DNA of 64,000 nt from Novosphingobium capsulatum NBRC 12533 (GTDB taxonomy: Bacteria > Pseudomonadota > Alphaproteobacteria > Sphingomonadales > Sphingomonadaceae), in NCBI RefSeq assembly GCF_001598375.1, contig NZ_BCYV01000007.1, positions 124,001 to 188,000 of the forward strand. Direction: 5' to 3'. The position numbers and the translations under genes were made by a program. The stretch's first letter is position 1, and the number at the start of each line of letters is the position of its first letter. Shown in pieces: positions 1 through 9,540 of this stretch. The notes beneath the pieces are model-generated. The model searched no databases, was not told where the DNA came from, and saw only the letters and a program-made list of their open reading frames with translations.

Positions 1-502
1 ACTGCAGGAGCACCATGTCGTTGCGCAGCGTAGCCGCCGGAACGCCCAGGTTGCGCCCGCCGATGCCGCCATGCGAAATCTCGCCATAGAAGCGCAGGTG
101 GGGGCCGACATGCAGATCGGCGCTCAGTGTTTCGCGGTTGATATCCTGCCGCTGCGCCTGGGCATCGCGCAAGTTGGGGTTCGTCGTCAGGTTCATGCGC
201 AGGCGCAATTCGCCCGAGACCGTGAGATAGACATCGCCATCGTCATCGAGCGGGATGAACTTGAGCCGGTCGAGCGGATCGTCGCGCTTGGCTGGGTTCT
301 GCATCACCCGCCAATCCTCTGCCCAGCGTGACAGGGCATAGCCGCCCGGTGCCGCCGCCGCATCGCCATTATAGGCGGCCGGGTAGCTCTTGCGCTGGGC
401 TTCGCCAGCCGGTTCGGCGGTGGTTTCGGCCAGGGCCGGGGTGCCGGAAAGCAGGCAAAGCGGGGCCGTGGCGGCCCGCAGCCGCGAAAAACGCAGGTCC
501 AT
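1..502 (-). CDS. Alginate-export-family outer-membrane porin, N-terminal part (runs off left edge)
   Basis: The start ATG at 502 opens a protein with a signal peptide ending near a PALAE motif, followed by a mature region rich in paired aromatic and charged strands. It shares the phrase ADLHVG-x-x-x-RF with the complete porin at 17174-18619, and GELRLRMNL resembles the first barrel strands of alginate-export (AlgE-like) porins. The last two thirds lie outside the window. It begins 30 bases after the dctA stop on the same strand, so it is probably co-transcribed with dctA and may give C4-dicarboxylates or related acids a route through the outer membrane. The family call is moderately sure; the substrate is inferred only from the neighbour. 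Confidence 0.7.
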   Translation of the reverse strand, partial: MDLRFSRLRAATAPLCLLSGTPALAETTAEPAGEAQRKSYPAAYNGDAAAAPGGYALSRWAEDWRVMQNPAKRDDPLDRLKFIPLDDDGDVYLTVSGELRLRMNLTTNPNLRDAQAQRQDINRETLSADLHVGPHLRFYGEISHGGIGGRNLGVPAATLRNDMVLLQ

Positions 503-532
503 GATGGTTTCTCTCCCTAGATGCGCCGCTGC

Positions 533-1876
533 TTAGGCAGCGTGCGCCTGTTCCACCGGGGCCGGCAGCGACCGGCCGTGCAGCGCCGCGTCGAGGCGTT
601 CATGATCGAGCGCGTTTTCCCAGCGCGAGACGACCACGGTGGCCACAGCATTGCCGATGAAGTTCGTCAGGCTGCGGCATTCCGACATGAAGCGGTCGAT
701 GCCCAGGATCAGCGCCATGCCCGCCACCGGCACGCTCGGCACGATCGACAGTGTGGCGGCCAGCGTGATGAAGCCCGCGCCGGTAACCCCGGCCGCGCCC
801 TTGGACGAGAGCATCGCCACGCCCAGCAGCAGCAGTTGCTGCCCCAGCGTCAATTCCACGTTGCACGCCTGCGCGATGAACAGCGCGGCTAGCGTCATGT
901 AGATATTGGTGCCATCGAGATTGAAGCTGTAGCCGGTCGGCACGACCAGGCCGACGACGGTCTTGGAACAGCCGGCCCGCTCCATCTTCTCGATCAGCGC
1001 GGGCAGCGCGCTTTCCGAAGACGAGGTGCCCAGCACCAGCAGCAGTTCTTCGCGCAGATAGGCAATCAGGCGCAGGATCGAAAAACCCGCGAGGCGCGCC
1101 ACCACGCCCAGCACCACGAGCACAAACAGCGCGGAAGTGACATAGAACGCCGCCACCAGCTGCGCGAGATTGGCCAGGCTGCCCACGCCATACTTGCCGA
1201 TGGTGAACGCCATGGCGCCAAAGGCACCGATCGGCGCCGCCTTCATCACGATCGACACCAGCTTGAACACCACGCCCGAAACGTCTTCGAGCAGATCGAG
1301 CACGCGCTGCCCGCGATCGCCGACCGAGGCCAGGGCAATGCCGAACAGCACTGCCACCACCAGCACTTGCAGGATATTGCCCTGCGTCAGCGCCGAAAGG
1401 AACGTGTCCGGGATCATCGCGCCCAGAAAGCCCACGATCGTGCTTTCGTGCGCCTTGGCGGCATAATCCGCCACCTTGCCGGCATCGAGCGTGGCGGGGT
1501 TGATATTCAGCCCCGCCCCCGGCCGCAGCACATTGGCCACGATGAGGCCCACGATCAGCGCCAGCGTCGAAAAGAACAGGAAATAGGCAAAGGCCTTGGC
1601 CGCCACGCGGCCCACTGCCGCCAGATCGCGCATGCCGGCAATTCCGGTGACGATGGTGAGGAAGATCACCGGGGCGATCACCATCTTGACCAGCTTGATG
1701 AACATATCGCCCAGCGGCTTGAGCGCTTCACCTGTTGCCGGATAGAAATGCCCCAGCAGCACACCCGCGGCAATCGCGGTCAAGACCTGGACATAGAGGT
1801 GGCGATACCACTTGCGAGGCCGCTGTGGCCCCTGCCCGGCCACGGGCGCAGACGGAGTGGTGACAGCGAAATTCAT
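533..1876 (-). CDS. dctA: C4-dicarboxylate:cation symporter DctA
   Basis: A 447-residue inner-membrane carrier of the dicarboxylate/amino acid:cation symporter family, importing succinate, fumarate and malate. Family signatures are clear: the N-terminal [19 protein letters not shown] helix, [19 protein letters not shown], the serine-rich [10 protein letters not shown] hairpin, and [16 protein letters not shown] in the substrate/cation site. Length and order match DctA. I prefer the ATG at 1876 (GAGAGGAC and GAAAGG upstream) to an upstream in-frame start near 1939, which would add about 20 residues unlike the family. It is divergent from dctB-dctD, the classic arrangement for regulated C4-dicarboxylate uptake, and is followed at 30 bases by a porin gene on the same strand. 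Confidence 0.95.
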   Translation of the reverse strand: MNFAVTTPSAPVAGQGPQRPRKWYRHLYVQVLTAIAAGVLLGHFYPATGEALKPLGDMFIKLVKMVIAPVIFLTIVTGIAGMRDLAAVGRVAAKAFAYFLFFSTLALIVGLIVANVLRPGAGLNINPATLDAGKVADYAAKAHESTIVGFLGAMIPDTFLSALTQGNILQVLVVAVLFGIALASVGDRGQRVLDLLEDVSGVVFKLVSIVMKAAPIGAFGAMAFTIGKYGVGSLANLAQLVAAFYVTSALFVLVVLGVVARLAGFSILRLIAYLREELLLVLGTSSSESALPALIEKMERAGCSKTVVGLVVPTGYSFNLDGTNIYMTLAALFIAQACNVELTLGQQLLLLGVAMLSSKGAAGVTGAGFITLAATLSIVPSVPVAGMALILGIDRFMSECRSLTNFIGNAVATVVVSRWENALDHERLDAALHGRSLPAPVEQAHAA

Positions 1877-2046
1877 CGTGGGAAAGCCTTTCGTCCTCTC
1901 GGCAGGGCGCGTTGCTCGGTCCTGCTCGGCCATTACCATAGGCGGTGGCCCTGCCCACCGAAAGCTTTTGCTATTGCTTGCATAAGCGGCGCTTTTTCAG
2001 CACTTTATCAAATCGCGATGGCATTCTGTGTCCAGAAATCGGCACA

Positions 2047-2080
2047 CTGGAAAATCCAGATGTGCAGATTTTGACACATC
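2047..2080. promoter_or_regulatory. Nested inverted repeats in the dctA/dctB intergenic region
   Basis: Two dyads lie back to back. CTGGA-AAA-TCCAG occupies 2047-2059, with another TCCAG half-site at 2033-2037. GATGTG-N10-CACATC occupies 2059-2080 with perfect arms. Their place in the gap between dctA and dctB fits operator sites for the response regulator. I saw no convincing sigma-54 -24/-12 element for dctA. The role is inferred; the symmetry is read directly. Confidence 0.5.
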
Positions 2081-2096
2081 ATGCTATACGTCTGGC

Positions 2097-3839
2097 GTGG
2101 GTAGTTTGAACCGATTCCGCGCCTTGGCGATGGCGCTGGTGGCCGCCGTGCTGGTGGCCATGGCGGCGGCCGGGGTGGCCGGCGCGATCACGCGCCATGT
2201 CATGCTGGCCCGACTGCAAACGCGCGCCGGGCAAGACCTGCGGCTGCGCCAGGCCCTGCTCACCAGCGAAATCGCGCGGTTCCGCCTGCTGCCTCGCGCG
2301 CTGGCTGATGACCGGGACCTGGTGGCAGCCACGCCTGTCCCTGGCCATACGCCCGCCCCGGCAGCGCAAGCCGCGCTCAACCGCAAGCTGGAGGCACTGG
2401 CCCAGGAATTCGGCGCGGCGGCGATCTATGTGATCGATCGCCAGGGTATGGCCTTTGGCGCCAGCAACTGGCGCCAGCCGCACAGCTTCATCGGGCGCGA
2501 CTACACCTTCCGCCCCTATTTCCAGCAGGCCCTGCAAACCGGGCAGGCACAGCAGTTTGCCCTGGGCACTGCCAGCCACCGGCCTGGGCTCTACCTCGCC
2601 ACCCGCGCCGCCGGCGGGGCGGCGGTGGTGGTGGTCAAGCTGGAGTTCGACGGCATCGAAAGCGCGTGGCGCCGCGCGGGCGGGATCACCTATGTCACCG
2701 ATCGCGCCGGCGTGATCCTGGTGGCGAGCCGTCCGGCCTGGCGCTTTGCCGCAACAACCCCGCTCGATCCTGGTCTGGCGCGGGTCGAACGGCTGTCGCT
2801 GGGTGTGGCAGCCCTGCCCACGGCGCCCTTTGCCCTGGCCCGCGACGGCATGGTGGTGCCCGCCGGCACGGATACGCCGCACCTTGCGGTCGCGACGGCG
2901 CCAGATGCAGCGGGCTGGCAGGTCAACCTGGCGCTGCCCTTGGCCGGCGCGGTCTATCCCGCCGTGCGCGTGGCCCAGGCGATCACCGCGCTGATCGTGC
3001 TGCTGATCGGCGCCGTGGCCGCCGCGCTGGTGGAGCGCGCGCGGCAACGGCGCCGCCGCACTGCCCAGTTGGAAAGCGCGGTGGCCCAGGCGACAGCTGA
3101 ACTGCGCAGCGAAATACACGAGCGCGCCGCGGCCGAAGCCCGCGCCGCCACTTTGCGCGAAGGGCTGCGCCAGGCCAACCGCCTGGCCACGCTGGGCCAG
3201 GTTACTGCCAGCGTGGCCCACGAAACCGCGCAACCTGTCGCCGCGATCCGCAACTATGCCGCCAGCGCCACGCTGCTGCTCAACCGCGGCGAGAGCGCCG
3301 AAGTTGCGCACAACCTGGCGGCGATCACCCGCCTGGCCGATCGCATCGGCGCCGTGACCGAACATCTGCGCGGCTTTGCCCGCAAGGGCAGCCGGGGCGA
3401 TGGCGCGGTACCTCTGGCCGAGGCGATCGATGGCGCGCGGCTGATCCTGAAAGAACAACTGGGCCGCGTGGCGCTGTCCCTTCCCGCGCCCGATCCGGCC
3501 TGGCAGGTACGGGCGGAAAAGACCCGGCTGGAACAGGTGCTGGTGATCGTGCTGCAAAACGCGATCGAGGCGCTGGCCGGCACCGCCGCTCCGGCGATCC
3601 GCCTGGATATCCGCCGCGATGGCGCGATGGTCGATGTGGACATCGCCGACAATGGCCCCGGCCTTGCCCCCGATATCGCCGCGCGGCTGTTCACGCCCTT
3701 TGCCACCAGCCGGCCGATGGGCCTTGGCCTGGGGCTGGTGATCGCCAAGGACATCATGGAAGAATTCGGCGGCAGCCTGGTCCACGTGTCCAGCCCTGCA
3801 GGTGCCTGTTTCCGCCTCAGCCTGGCCGTGGCGGAATAG
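2097..3839 (+). CDS. dctB: C4-dicarboxylate sensor histidine kinase DctB
   Basis: A membrane sensor kinase of about 580 residues. An N-terminal transmembrane helix (AMALVAAVLVAMAAAGVAGA) precedes a periplasmic double-Cache-like sensor holding GRDYTFRPYFQQAL, a motif typical of DctB. A second helix (ALIVLLIGAVAAALVE) leads into a coiled coil. The HisKA box SVAHETAQPVAAIRNYA carries the phospho-accepting histidine at about residue 375. The ATPase region has QNAIEAL (N box), DNGPGL (G1) and GLGLGLVIAKDIMEEFGG. I place the start at GTG 2097, directly before the first helix; an ATG at 2028 would prepend residues running through the dyads. Only three bases separate it from dctD. It should phosphorylate DctD when C4-dicarboxylates are present. 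Confidence 0.9.
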   Translation: MGSLNRFRALAMALVAAVLVAMAAAGVAGAITRHVMLARLQTRAGQDLRLRQALLTSEIARFRLLPRALADDRDLVAATPVPGHTPAPAAQAALNRKLEALAQEFGAAAIYVIDRQGMAFGASNWRQPHSFIGRDYTFRPYFQQALQTGQAQQFALGTASHRPGLYLATRAAGGAAVVVVKLEFDGIESAWRRAGGITYVTDRAGVILVASRPAWRFAATTPLDPGLARVERLSLGVAALPTAPFALARDGMVVPAGTDTPHLAVATAPDAAGWQVNLALPLAGAVYPAVRVAQAITALIVLLIGAVAAALVERARQRRRRTAQLESAVAQATAELRSEIHERAAAEARAATLREGLRQANRLATLGQVTASVAHETAQPVAAIRNYAASATLLLNRGESAEVAHNLAAITRLADRIGAVTEHLRGFARKGSRGDGAVPLAEAIDGARLILKEQLGRVALSLPAPDPAWQVRAEKTRLEQVLVIVLQNAIEALAGTAAPAIRLDIRRDGAMVDVDIADNGPGLAPDIAARLFTPFATSRPMGLGLGLVIAKDIMEEFGGSLVHVSSPAGACFRLSLAVAE

Positions 3840-3842
3840 CCG

Positions 3843-5147
3843 GTGGCAGAACCTGCCCGCCTGATCGCCCTGGTCGAAGACGACGAGGATCTGCGCGCCT
3901 CCACCGCGCAACTGCTGCGCCTGGCCGACTTTACCGTGGAAGCCTTTGCCGACGCGCCCGCAGCGCTGGCGGCGGTGGGTGCTGCCTGGCCCGGCCTGGT
4001 GATCAGCGACGTGCGCATGCCCGGCCTTTCGGGCATAGACCTGTTCCGCGCGCTGCATGCCCGCGACGCCGAACTGCCGGTGATCCTCATCACCGGGCAT
4101 GGTGACGTTGGCATGGCGGTCGATGCGCTAAAGGCAGGCGTCTGGGATTTCCTGACCAAGCCTTTTGCCGCAGAGGCCCTGATCGCGGCGGCAGAGCGCG
4201 CCGCCCATGCCCGCGCCCTGGCCCTGGAAAACCGCCGGCTTCAGGCCCTGGCGCAAGACAGCGGCGGCAGCGCGCTGATCGGCGCCTCGCCCGCGATCCG
4301 CCGCCTGCGCGACATGATCCCGACGCTCGCCGATGCCGATCTCGACCTGCTGATCGAGGGTGAAACCGGCACGGGCAAGGAACTGCTGGCGCGGCTGATC
4401 CACCAGGGCGGCAAGCGCCGGCGCCACCGCCTGGCCACGATCAACTGCGCCGGTCTGGCGCCGGCGCTGGAAGATGAGATATTCTCGCTGTCGGGCGGGG
4501 CCAGCCTGGTCCACGCCAGCTATGGCACCGTGCTGCTCGACGATATCGACGGCGCCAGCAGCCGCTTTCACAACCTGCTCGTGCCCGTGCTGGAAGAGCG
4601 TGCCCTGGCCGTGCCGGGCAAGGCGCCCGTGCCGCTCGACCTGCGCGTGATTGCCACGGCCGGCGCGGGCGGCCAAGGCAGCGAGGCTGCCGCCCCCCTG
4701 CCCCCAGCCCTGTTGCACCGCATTGCCGGCATGCGCATCGCCATTCCGCCGCTGCGCGCTCGGCGCGAGGATATTCCCCTGCTGTTCGCCCACTTCGCGC
4801 AAGAGGCCGCTGCCCGCGCGCGGCTGCCGGTGCCACGCCTGGTGCCCGCCGTGCAGGATCGGCTCGATCATCACGCATGGCCCGGCAATGCCCACGAACT
4901 GGCCCGCTTTGCGCAGCAGTTCGTGCTGGGCCTGGTCACGCCCGACGGCAGCGACAATGCTGCACCTGCCCCGCAACCCTTGGCCGAGCGGGTTGACGCG
5001 TTCGAGCGCGAGGCGATCATCGCCGCCGTGCGCGCCGCACAAGGACGCATTGCCACGGCGATCGCCACGCTGGGTCTGCCGCGCAAGACCTTTTACTACA
5101 AGATTAACAAGCTGGGCATCGATCTTCAGGCTCTGCGGCAAGAATGA
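3843..5147 (+). CDS. dctD: DctD-type response regulator with AAA+ domain lacking the GAFTGA loop
   Basis: A GTG-started protein of 434 residues. An N-terminal receiver (VEDDEDL acidic pair, phospho-acceptor in VISDVRMPG, lysine in FLTKPF) leads to an AAA+ domain with Walker A GETGTGKE and a Walker B-like VLLDDID. A C-terminal Fis-type helix-turn-helix follows (GLPRKTFYYKINKLGI). Between these, sigma-54 activators normally carry FGHE-KGAFTGA and about a dozen more residues. Here the segment is replaced by the short IFSLSGGASLVHASYGT, so the loop that contacts sigma-54 is absent. Rhodobacter capsulatus NtrC is a known activator that lacks GAFTGA and works with sigma-70; a similar mode is possible here. 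It is co-transcribed with dctB and is the likely regulator of dctA. Confidence 0.88.
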   Translation: MAEPARLIALVEDDEDLRASTAQLLRLADFTVEAFADAPAALAAVGAAWPGLVISDVRMPGLSGIDLFRALHARDAELPVILITGHGDVGMAVDALKAGVWDFLTKPFAAEALIAAAERAAHARALALENRRLQALAQDSGGSALIGASPAIRRLRDMIPTLADADLDLLIEGETGTGKELLARLIHQGGKRRRHRLATINCAGLAPALEDEIFSLSGGASLVHASYGTVLLDDIDGASSRFHNLLVPVLEERALAVPGKAPVPLDLRVIATAGAGGQGSEAAAPLPPALLHRIAGMRIAIPPLRARREDIPLLFAHFAQEAAARARLPVPRLVPAVQDRLDHHAWPGNAHELARFAQQFVLGLVTPDGSDNAAPAPQPLAERVDAFEREAIIAAVRAAQGRIATAIATLGLPRKTFYYKINKLGIDLQALRQE

Positions 5148-5177
5148 CAGCCCCACGCGAAAACGGAACGATGCCGT

Positions 5178-7079
5178 TCAATTGAGCAGGGCGGCTTCTC
5201 CCCACACCACCGGATCGGGCGCCACGCTGGCATTTTCCGGGCGGGCGATCAGCTCGATCAGATGCACGCCGCGCACATCGGCCGCAAGCGGCACCAGCGC
5301 ATGGCCCGCGTGCAGCGGTGCGGACTGCGCCAGCAAGCGTCCATCGCCATAGACCAGGAACGTCACCGCGCCGCTGTTGCCCCAGGCCGCATCATCCACC
5401 CCGACGCGCGCGGTGAAGCGGGCATGGCCGGCGTTGCGCACTTCCATACGCGATCCAGCCAGGATGCCGATCCCGGTATCGAGCTTTTCGTGGCCGGCCT
5501 GCAACTGCTGGCCATAGGGGCCGGTATCGACCGCCGCCCCGCCCCAGCCGCCATAGCGCGGATGCTCGCCGCCCCCGCGCGTATCGTTCCACGGCAGCAA
5601 GCCGCGATGAACCAGCGGATCGGGCTGGGGCTGCACCACGCCATCGATCGCCGGATTCACGCTGCCCGGCATTTCCGAAAGATAGAGACCATTGGCCAGG
5701 CGATGGCGGCCCACCAGCTTGAGCAGCACAGTTTCATGGGGGCCAAGCGGCACAGTGGTTTCGCCGGTGAAGCTGCCGGTCTTGCCGGTCCACAGGTCGG
5801 TCGTGGCAATCGTTCCGGTCAGCTTGGCATGCTCGGCCGTCAAGGTGGCGTGGGTCGGCGCGTCGCTGCGGTTGAGCAGGGCCACCGCCTTGCTGCCATC
5901 GGCCAGCGTCTTGACGTAGATCTGCACTTCGGCGCTGTCATAGGCGAGCACGGCCTGGTTGCCGGCACGATCCTGGTTGAGCGCAATCGCCTGGGCCCAG
6001 CCGAGCAGCGCGATCTGGTCGGGCGTGGCTTGGCGCAGGTCCATCCCGATCAGCAGCGGGGCATTGAGCATGGCCCACAGCGCCAGGTGCGAGCGCGCCT
6101 CCACCATATGCGTGGCATCGAATTCGCCCTTGCCGATGAACAGCATGTCGGGATCGTTCCAGCTGCCGGGATGGGCATAGAGCGCGCGCCGCGCCGTGGT
6201 ATCGAGGTTGTGCAACATCCGCGCCCAGGTGGGCGAGATATCTTCGCTGGTGCGGCTGATGTTGCCGATGTCCTTGCCCCAGCTGCGCACATCGGCCGAT
6301 CCCCACAGGCACAGCGACAGCACATAGTCGCCCGCCGGGCGGGTGCGCGCCAGGGCATCGGCCACCGCGCCATAAAGCCGGCGCACTTCGGCAATGTCGG
6401 TGCGTGGCAGGTCATCGAAATCGATCACCGGCCCGAGCGGGCGATAGAGCCCGGCCTTGACCCGCGGATTGTCTGGCCCAAGCCCGCGGATGCCGCAGCC
6501 ATCCACCTTGATCAGGTCGAAATTCCACTCGCGGAAATAGAGCGCGATATCTTGCTCGACATGGCCATAAAGGCCGGTTTCGCGCTCGGCCTGGGTGCCT
6601 TCGGGCAGATTGGGCGCATCCACGCCGCCGAACACCTGGCTGCAGTTGTTGCGGCCAATGTCGGAATAGATCCCGGCCTTCAGGCCCATGGCATGCAGCC
6701 GATCGGTCAACGGGCGCAAGGAGGTGCCGCCATCGGCCGTTGTGGCAGACGGGAAGTTGGCCGTGCGCACCAGCATGCGGCCATCGGGCATGCGCCGCTT
6801 GAGCCACCAGCCATCGTCGATATCGACATAGCGATAGCCCTTGGCCGCCAGGCCACTGTCGACCAGCAAGCGGGCCGAGGCCATCAGCTTGGTTTCATCG
6901 ACCGCCGCGCCAAAGGCATTCCAGCTGTTCCACCCCATCGGCGGCGTGGCGGCTTGCCCGCGCGTGTTGGCGCTCCACCGGCCAGTGGGCGCCAGCGGAT
7001 CGGGCGCCGCTGCGGCGTGGCAGCCCGGCGTCAGGCAGGCAAGCACGGCAAGAAACGACGCAAGAGGCAGCTTGGTCAT
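5178..7079 (-). CDS. Secreted GH27 alpha-galactosidase-like glycoside hydrolase with C-terminal NPCBM-like domain
   Basis: A 633-residue exported enzyme. The N terminus is a signal peptide ending near CHAAAA; the LTPGC run only weakly resembles a lipobox. The GH27 barrel begins at PPMGWNSWNAFG (about residue 46) and includes YVDIDDGWW. The expected nucleophile is Asp193 in LIKVDGCG and the acid/base Asp309 in SWNDPDML. A beta-sandwich follows, and residues from about 470 resemble a galactose-binding-like NPCBM domain. Activity is probably alpha-galactosidase, though GH27 also covers alpha-N-acetylgalactosaminidase and beta-L-arabinopyranosidase. It converges with dctD, whose stop is 30 bases away, and stands alone on its strand. 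Confidence 0.88.
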   Translation of the reverse strand: MTKLPLASFLAVLACLTPGCHAAAAPDPLAPTGRWSANTRGQAATPPMGWNSWNAFGAAVDETKLMASARLLVDSGLAAKGYRYVDIDDGWWLKRRMPDGRMLVRTANFPSATTADGGTSLRPLTDRLHAMGLKAGIYSDIGRNNCSQVFGGVDAPNLPEGTQAERETGLYGHVEQDIALYFREWNFDLIKVDGCGIRGLGPDNPRVKAGLYRPLGPVIDFDDLPRTDIAEVRRLYGAVADALARTRPAGDYVLSLCLWGSADVRSWGKDIGNISRTSEDISPTWARMLHNLDTTARRALYAHPGSWNDPDMLFIGKGEFDATHMVEARSHLALWAMLNAPLLIGMDLRQATPDQIALLGWAQAIALNQDRAGNQAVLAYDSAEVQIYVKTLADGSKAVALLNRSDAPTHATLTAEHAKLTGTIATTDLWTGKTGSFTGETTVPLGPHETVLLKLVGRHRLANGLYLSEMPGSVNPAIDGVVQPQPDPLVHRGLLPWNDTRGGGEHPRYGGWGGAAVDTGPYGQQLQAGHEKLDTGIGILAGSRMEVRNAGHARFTARVGVDDAAWGNSGAVTFLVYGDGRLLAQSAPLHAGHALVPLAADVRGVHLIELIARPENASVAPDPVVWGEAALLN

Positions 7080-7186
7080 AGGACGGTCCGATCGGCAGGG
7101 GCAATTGCGCTGATATCGCTACCATGCAACGCGGCGCGATTGGGCGCAACCATCCGCTACGCCCCCGCCCTAAATCGAACCGCAGG

Positions 7187-9136
7187 TCAGCCGAACGCGG
7201 CGTCATCCTCGTCCATGCCGCCAGCCGACAGATCAAGTGCAAAGCCTTGGAGCCGGGCCTGCTGATCACCCAGCGATCCCGCCGCAGCGGTCAGCCGTGG
7301 CATGCGCGCCGGGGGCGCTGGCCGCGCACGCGGGGCGGCCGGGTTTGCGATGGGCGGCTTGGCCCGTGCCTTGCCGCCGCGCGCGCCGCCGGCCGGGCGT
7401 GCCGCGCGCGGGATGGCATCAAGCGTGAAATACCCAAGGCTGGCCTGCAATTCGTCCGCCTGCTCGGCCAGTTGTTCCGAGGTGGCCGAAACCTGTTCCG
7501 AGGCGCCAGCATTCTGCTGGGTCACCTGGTCAAGCTGCTGGATCGCCTGGTTGATCTGCGCGGCGCCAATATCCTGTTCGCGGCAGGCGGCGCTGATCTC
7601 GCTGATCAGTTCGGCGGTGCGGCGGATATCGGGCACCAGGCGGCCGAGCATGTCGCCCGCCTCGGTCGCGGCCTTGACCGTATCGGCAGAAACCGCGCCG
7701 ATTTCCGAAGCGGCAGTCTGGCTGCGCTCCGCCAGCTTGCGCACTTCGCTGGCCACCACGGCAAAGCCCTTGCCATGCTCGCCGGCCCGTGCGGCCTCGA
7801 CCGCGGCATTCAACGCCAAGAGGTCGGTCTGCCGGGCGATTTCCTGGACGATGCCGATCTTGTCGGCAATGGTGCGCATGGCTTCGACCGCCCGGCTGAC
7901 CACCACGCCCGAGCTTTCGGCATCCTTGGATGATTGCCGGGCGATCTTTTCGGTCTGGGCGGCGTTGTCGGCGTTCTGCTTGATGTTGGCGGCCATCTCT
8001 TCCATCGCGGAAGAAGCCTGCTCGCTCGCGGCCGCCTGCTCTGCCGCGCCTTGGGAAACCTGTTGCGAACTCGCGGCCAGTTCCTGGCTGCTCGACGAGA
8101 CGGTTTCGCTGGCGTCGCTGATCTGGCCGGCAAAGGTGCGCAGATTGTCCACCAGGGCGTTGATGGCGTTCTTCATGCGCTGGTGATCGCCTTCGCAGGC
8201 GATTTCGACCTTTTCGCGCAGATCACCCTCGCTGACATTGGCGAGCACGCGGTTGCCTTCGGCGATGGGCAGCAGGATCGCGTCGAGCATTCTGTTGATG
8301 CCCTGGATCAGCCCGGCAAAATCGCCGGAAAAGCGCTGCGCCTCGCCACGCCGGGTCAGCTCGCCCACGGTGGAGGCCTTGATCAACTGCCCGATCTCGC
8401 CGGTGATCGCGCGCAGGTTGCGGCGCAGCCCTTCGATATTGTCGTTGATGAAGGCCTTCTTGCCGGGGAACTGCTCGATCGGCGCATCGAAATCGCCTTC
8501 GCCAAACGCCTTGATACAGGCCATGGCCTTTCTCTTGACGGCAATATGTTCGCCCACCATCGTATTGATGCCCTGCGCCATCGTGGCGAAATCGCCGTGA
8601 TACCGCTCCATCGGCAGGACCACATCGATATCGCCCTGGTCGTGCGCTGCGCTCATCGCGTTCATGTCGCGGATCAGGCCAATAAGGTTGCCGCGCAGGG
8701 TTTCGATCACCTCGTTGATGAAGGCTTTCTTGCCGGGGAAGGCTTCGAGCGGCGCGTTGAAATCGCCCACGCCGATCGCCTGGACGCAGGCCATGGCCTT
8801 TTTCTTCACGGCGATATGTTCGCCCACCATGGCGTTGATCGCGCCGGCAACCTGGTGCAATTCGCCCTTGAAGCGATCGGCAGCGATGGTCGCGTCGATA
8901 TCGCCGCGTGCATGCTCGCTGGCCATGGCCTGTACCGCCGCACCCAGATCGCGCGCAGGGGCAGTGGCGCTGTCGAGCAGCTGGTTGATCGCCTCGGCCA
9001 GGGCGGCGGAGCGGCGATTGCCGAACGGAACCGCCAACCGGGCACCGAGATCACCGCTGGCGAGCGCAGCCTCGACCCGGGCGATGTCGCGATAGGTGGG
9101 GTCGAGCGACCCGATGAAGAATGTTGAGCCGGCCAT
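7187..9136 (-). CDS. Soluble methyl-accepting chemotaxis protein with repeated HAMP-like modules
   Basis: 649 residues with no transmembrane segment or signal peptide. The first half contains repeated modules: two near-identical blocks read [16 protein letters not shown], then GDF-x-[11 protein letters not shown] and a new GDID start, followed by a third diverged block ([20 protein letters not shown]). The second half is a full methyl-accepting signalling domain, with the kinase-contacting tip around [22 protein letters not shown] followed by [17 protein letters not shown]. It ends in a proline/alanine-rich tail and an acidic [11 protein letters not shown] terminus rather than a CheR pentapeptide. 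It probably senses an intracellular state and controls CheA, in the style of cytoplasmic receptors. No che genes lie nearby. Confidence 0.88.
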   Translation of the reverse strand: MAGSTFFIGSLDPTYRDIARVEAALASGDLGARLAVPFGNRRSAALAEAINQLLDSATAPARDLGAAVQAMASEHARGDIDATIAADRFKGELHQVAGAINAMVGEHIAVKKKAMACVQAIGVGDFNAPLEAFPGKKAFINEVIETLRGNLIGLIRDMNAMSAAHDQGDIDVVLPMERYHGDFATMAQGINTMVGEHIAVKRKAMACIKAFGEGDFDAPIEQFPGKKAFINDNIEGLRRNLRAITGEIGQLIKASTVGELTRRGEAQRFSGDFAGLIQGINRMLDAILLPIAEGNRVLANVSEGDLREKVEIACEGDHQRMKNAINALVDNLRTFAGQISDASETVSSSSQELAASSQQVSQGAAEQAAASEQASSAMEEMAANIKQNADNAAQTEKIARQSSKDAESSGVVVSRAVEAMRTIADKIGIVQEIARQTDLLALNAAVEAARAGEHGKGFAVVASEVRKLAERSQTAASEIGAVSADTVKAATEAGDMLGRLVPDIRRTAELISEISAACREQDIGAAQINQAIQQLDQVTQQNAGASEQVSATSEQLAEQADELQASLGYFTLDAIPRAARPAGGARGGKARAKPPIANPAAPRARPAPPARMPRLTAAAGSLGDQQARLQGFALDLSAGGMDEDDAAFG

Positions 9137-9390
9137 AAATCCTCGCCTTTACCATGCCTGGGCAGGCCCGCTGATCTAGCCGGGCGCGCTGAAGGCGGCG
9201 TAAAGCGGCGATGCGCCGGACTACGCAGCCAGGCCGCGCGCTGTTATTAGGCATCGCCCAGGCCCATGATTCTGGCGGCAAATTGGTATCGTTTCCACAC
9301 CCGCACGGCCCGCGGGCGAGAGCTGCGGAAAGCCACGCGGAACGGCGCCTCAGACTCCGCTGGCCGCCATGACAGGCAAATTGCATGTGA

Positions 9391-9400
9391 TACCATTGCA
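9391..9400. repeat. TACCATTGCA decamer, copy 1
   Basis: The decamer follows TGTGA, and the full context ATGTGATACCATTGCA resembles a half or diverged dyad. An identical decamer lies 310 bases downstream, near the nag operon start. A related TTGGTATCG occurs at 9283-9291. It may be a regulator site; function is inferred. Confidence 0.4.
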
Positions 9401-9518
9401 GGGCCGATTGCACGGCTGGATCGGCGCACGATGGCTCCTTTCGTCCCGCACGACCGCGCTGGCGATCCGCTGACTGTATGCGGGGCGACGCCAGCCCCCA
9501 TGCTCATTTGTCGTGGTA

Positions 9519-9540
9519 TTTATATAAATCAGTTATATAA
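9519..9540. promoter_or_regulatory. TA-rich double palindrome upstream of the nag operon
   Basis: TTTATATAAA (9519-9528, a perfect palindrome) and TTATATAA (9533-9540, also perfect) are spaced 14 bases start to start, about one and a third helical turns. Such A/T runs are rare in this sequence. They could be promoter or operator elements. Confidence 0.4.

Noticed and set aside
2071-2090. TTGACA and TATACG as a -35/-10 pair for dctB
   Set aside because: The spacing is only eight bases, too short for a sigma-70 promoter.
1940-2096. Sigma-54 -24/-12 promoter for dctA
   Set aside because: The best candidate, TGGACACAGAATGC on the minus strand, has GG and GC spaced one base too close, and the regulator lacks the sigma-54 contact loop.
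2079-4100. 673-codon open frame on the minus strand over dctB and dctD
   Set aside because: It is a shadow of two genes with clear kinase and regulator motifs; composition is typical of antisense GC-rich frames.
5147-5178. Terminator between dctD and the GH27 gene
   Set aside because: AACGG/CCGTT gives only a five-pair stem without a T-run.
5262-7265. 667-codon open frame on the plus strand over the GH27 gene
   Set aside because: The minus-strand frame has a signal peptide and catalytic motifs; this one has none and no ribosome site.
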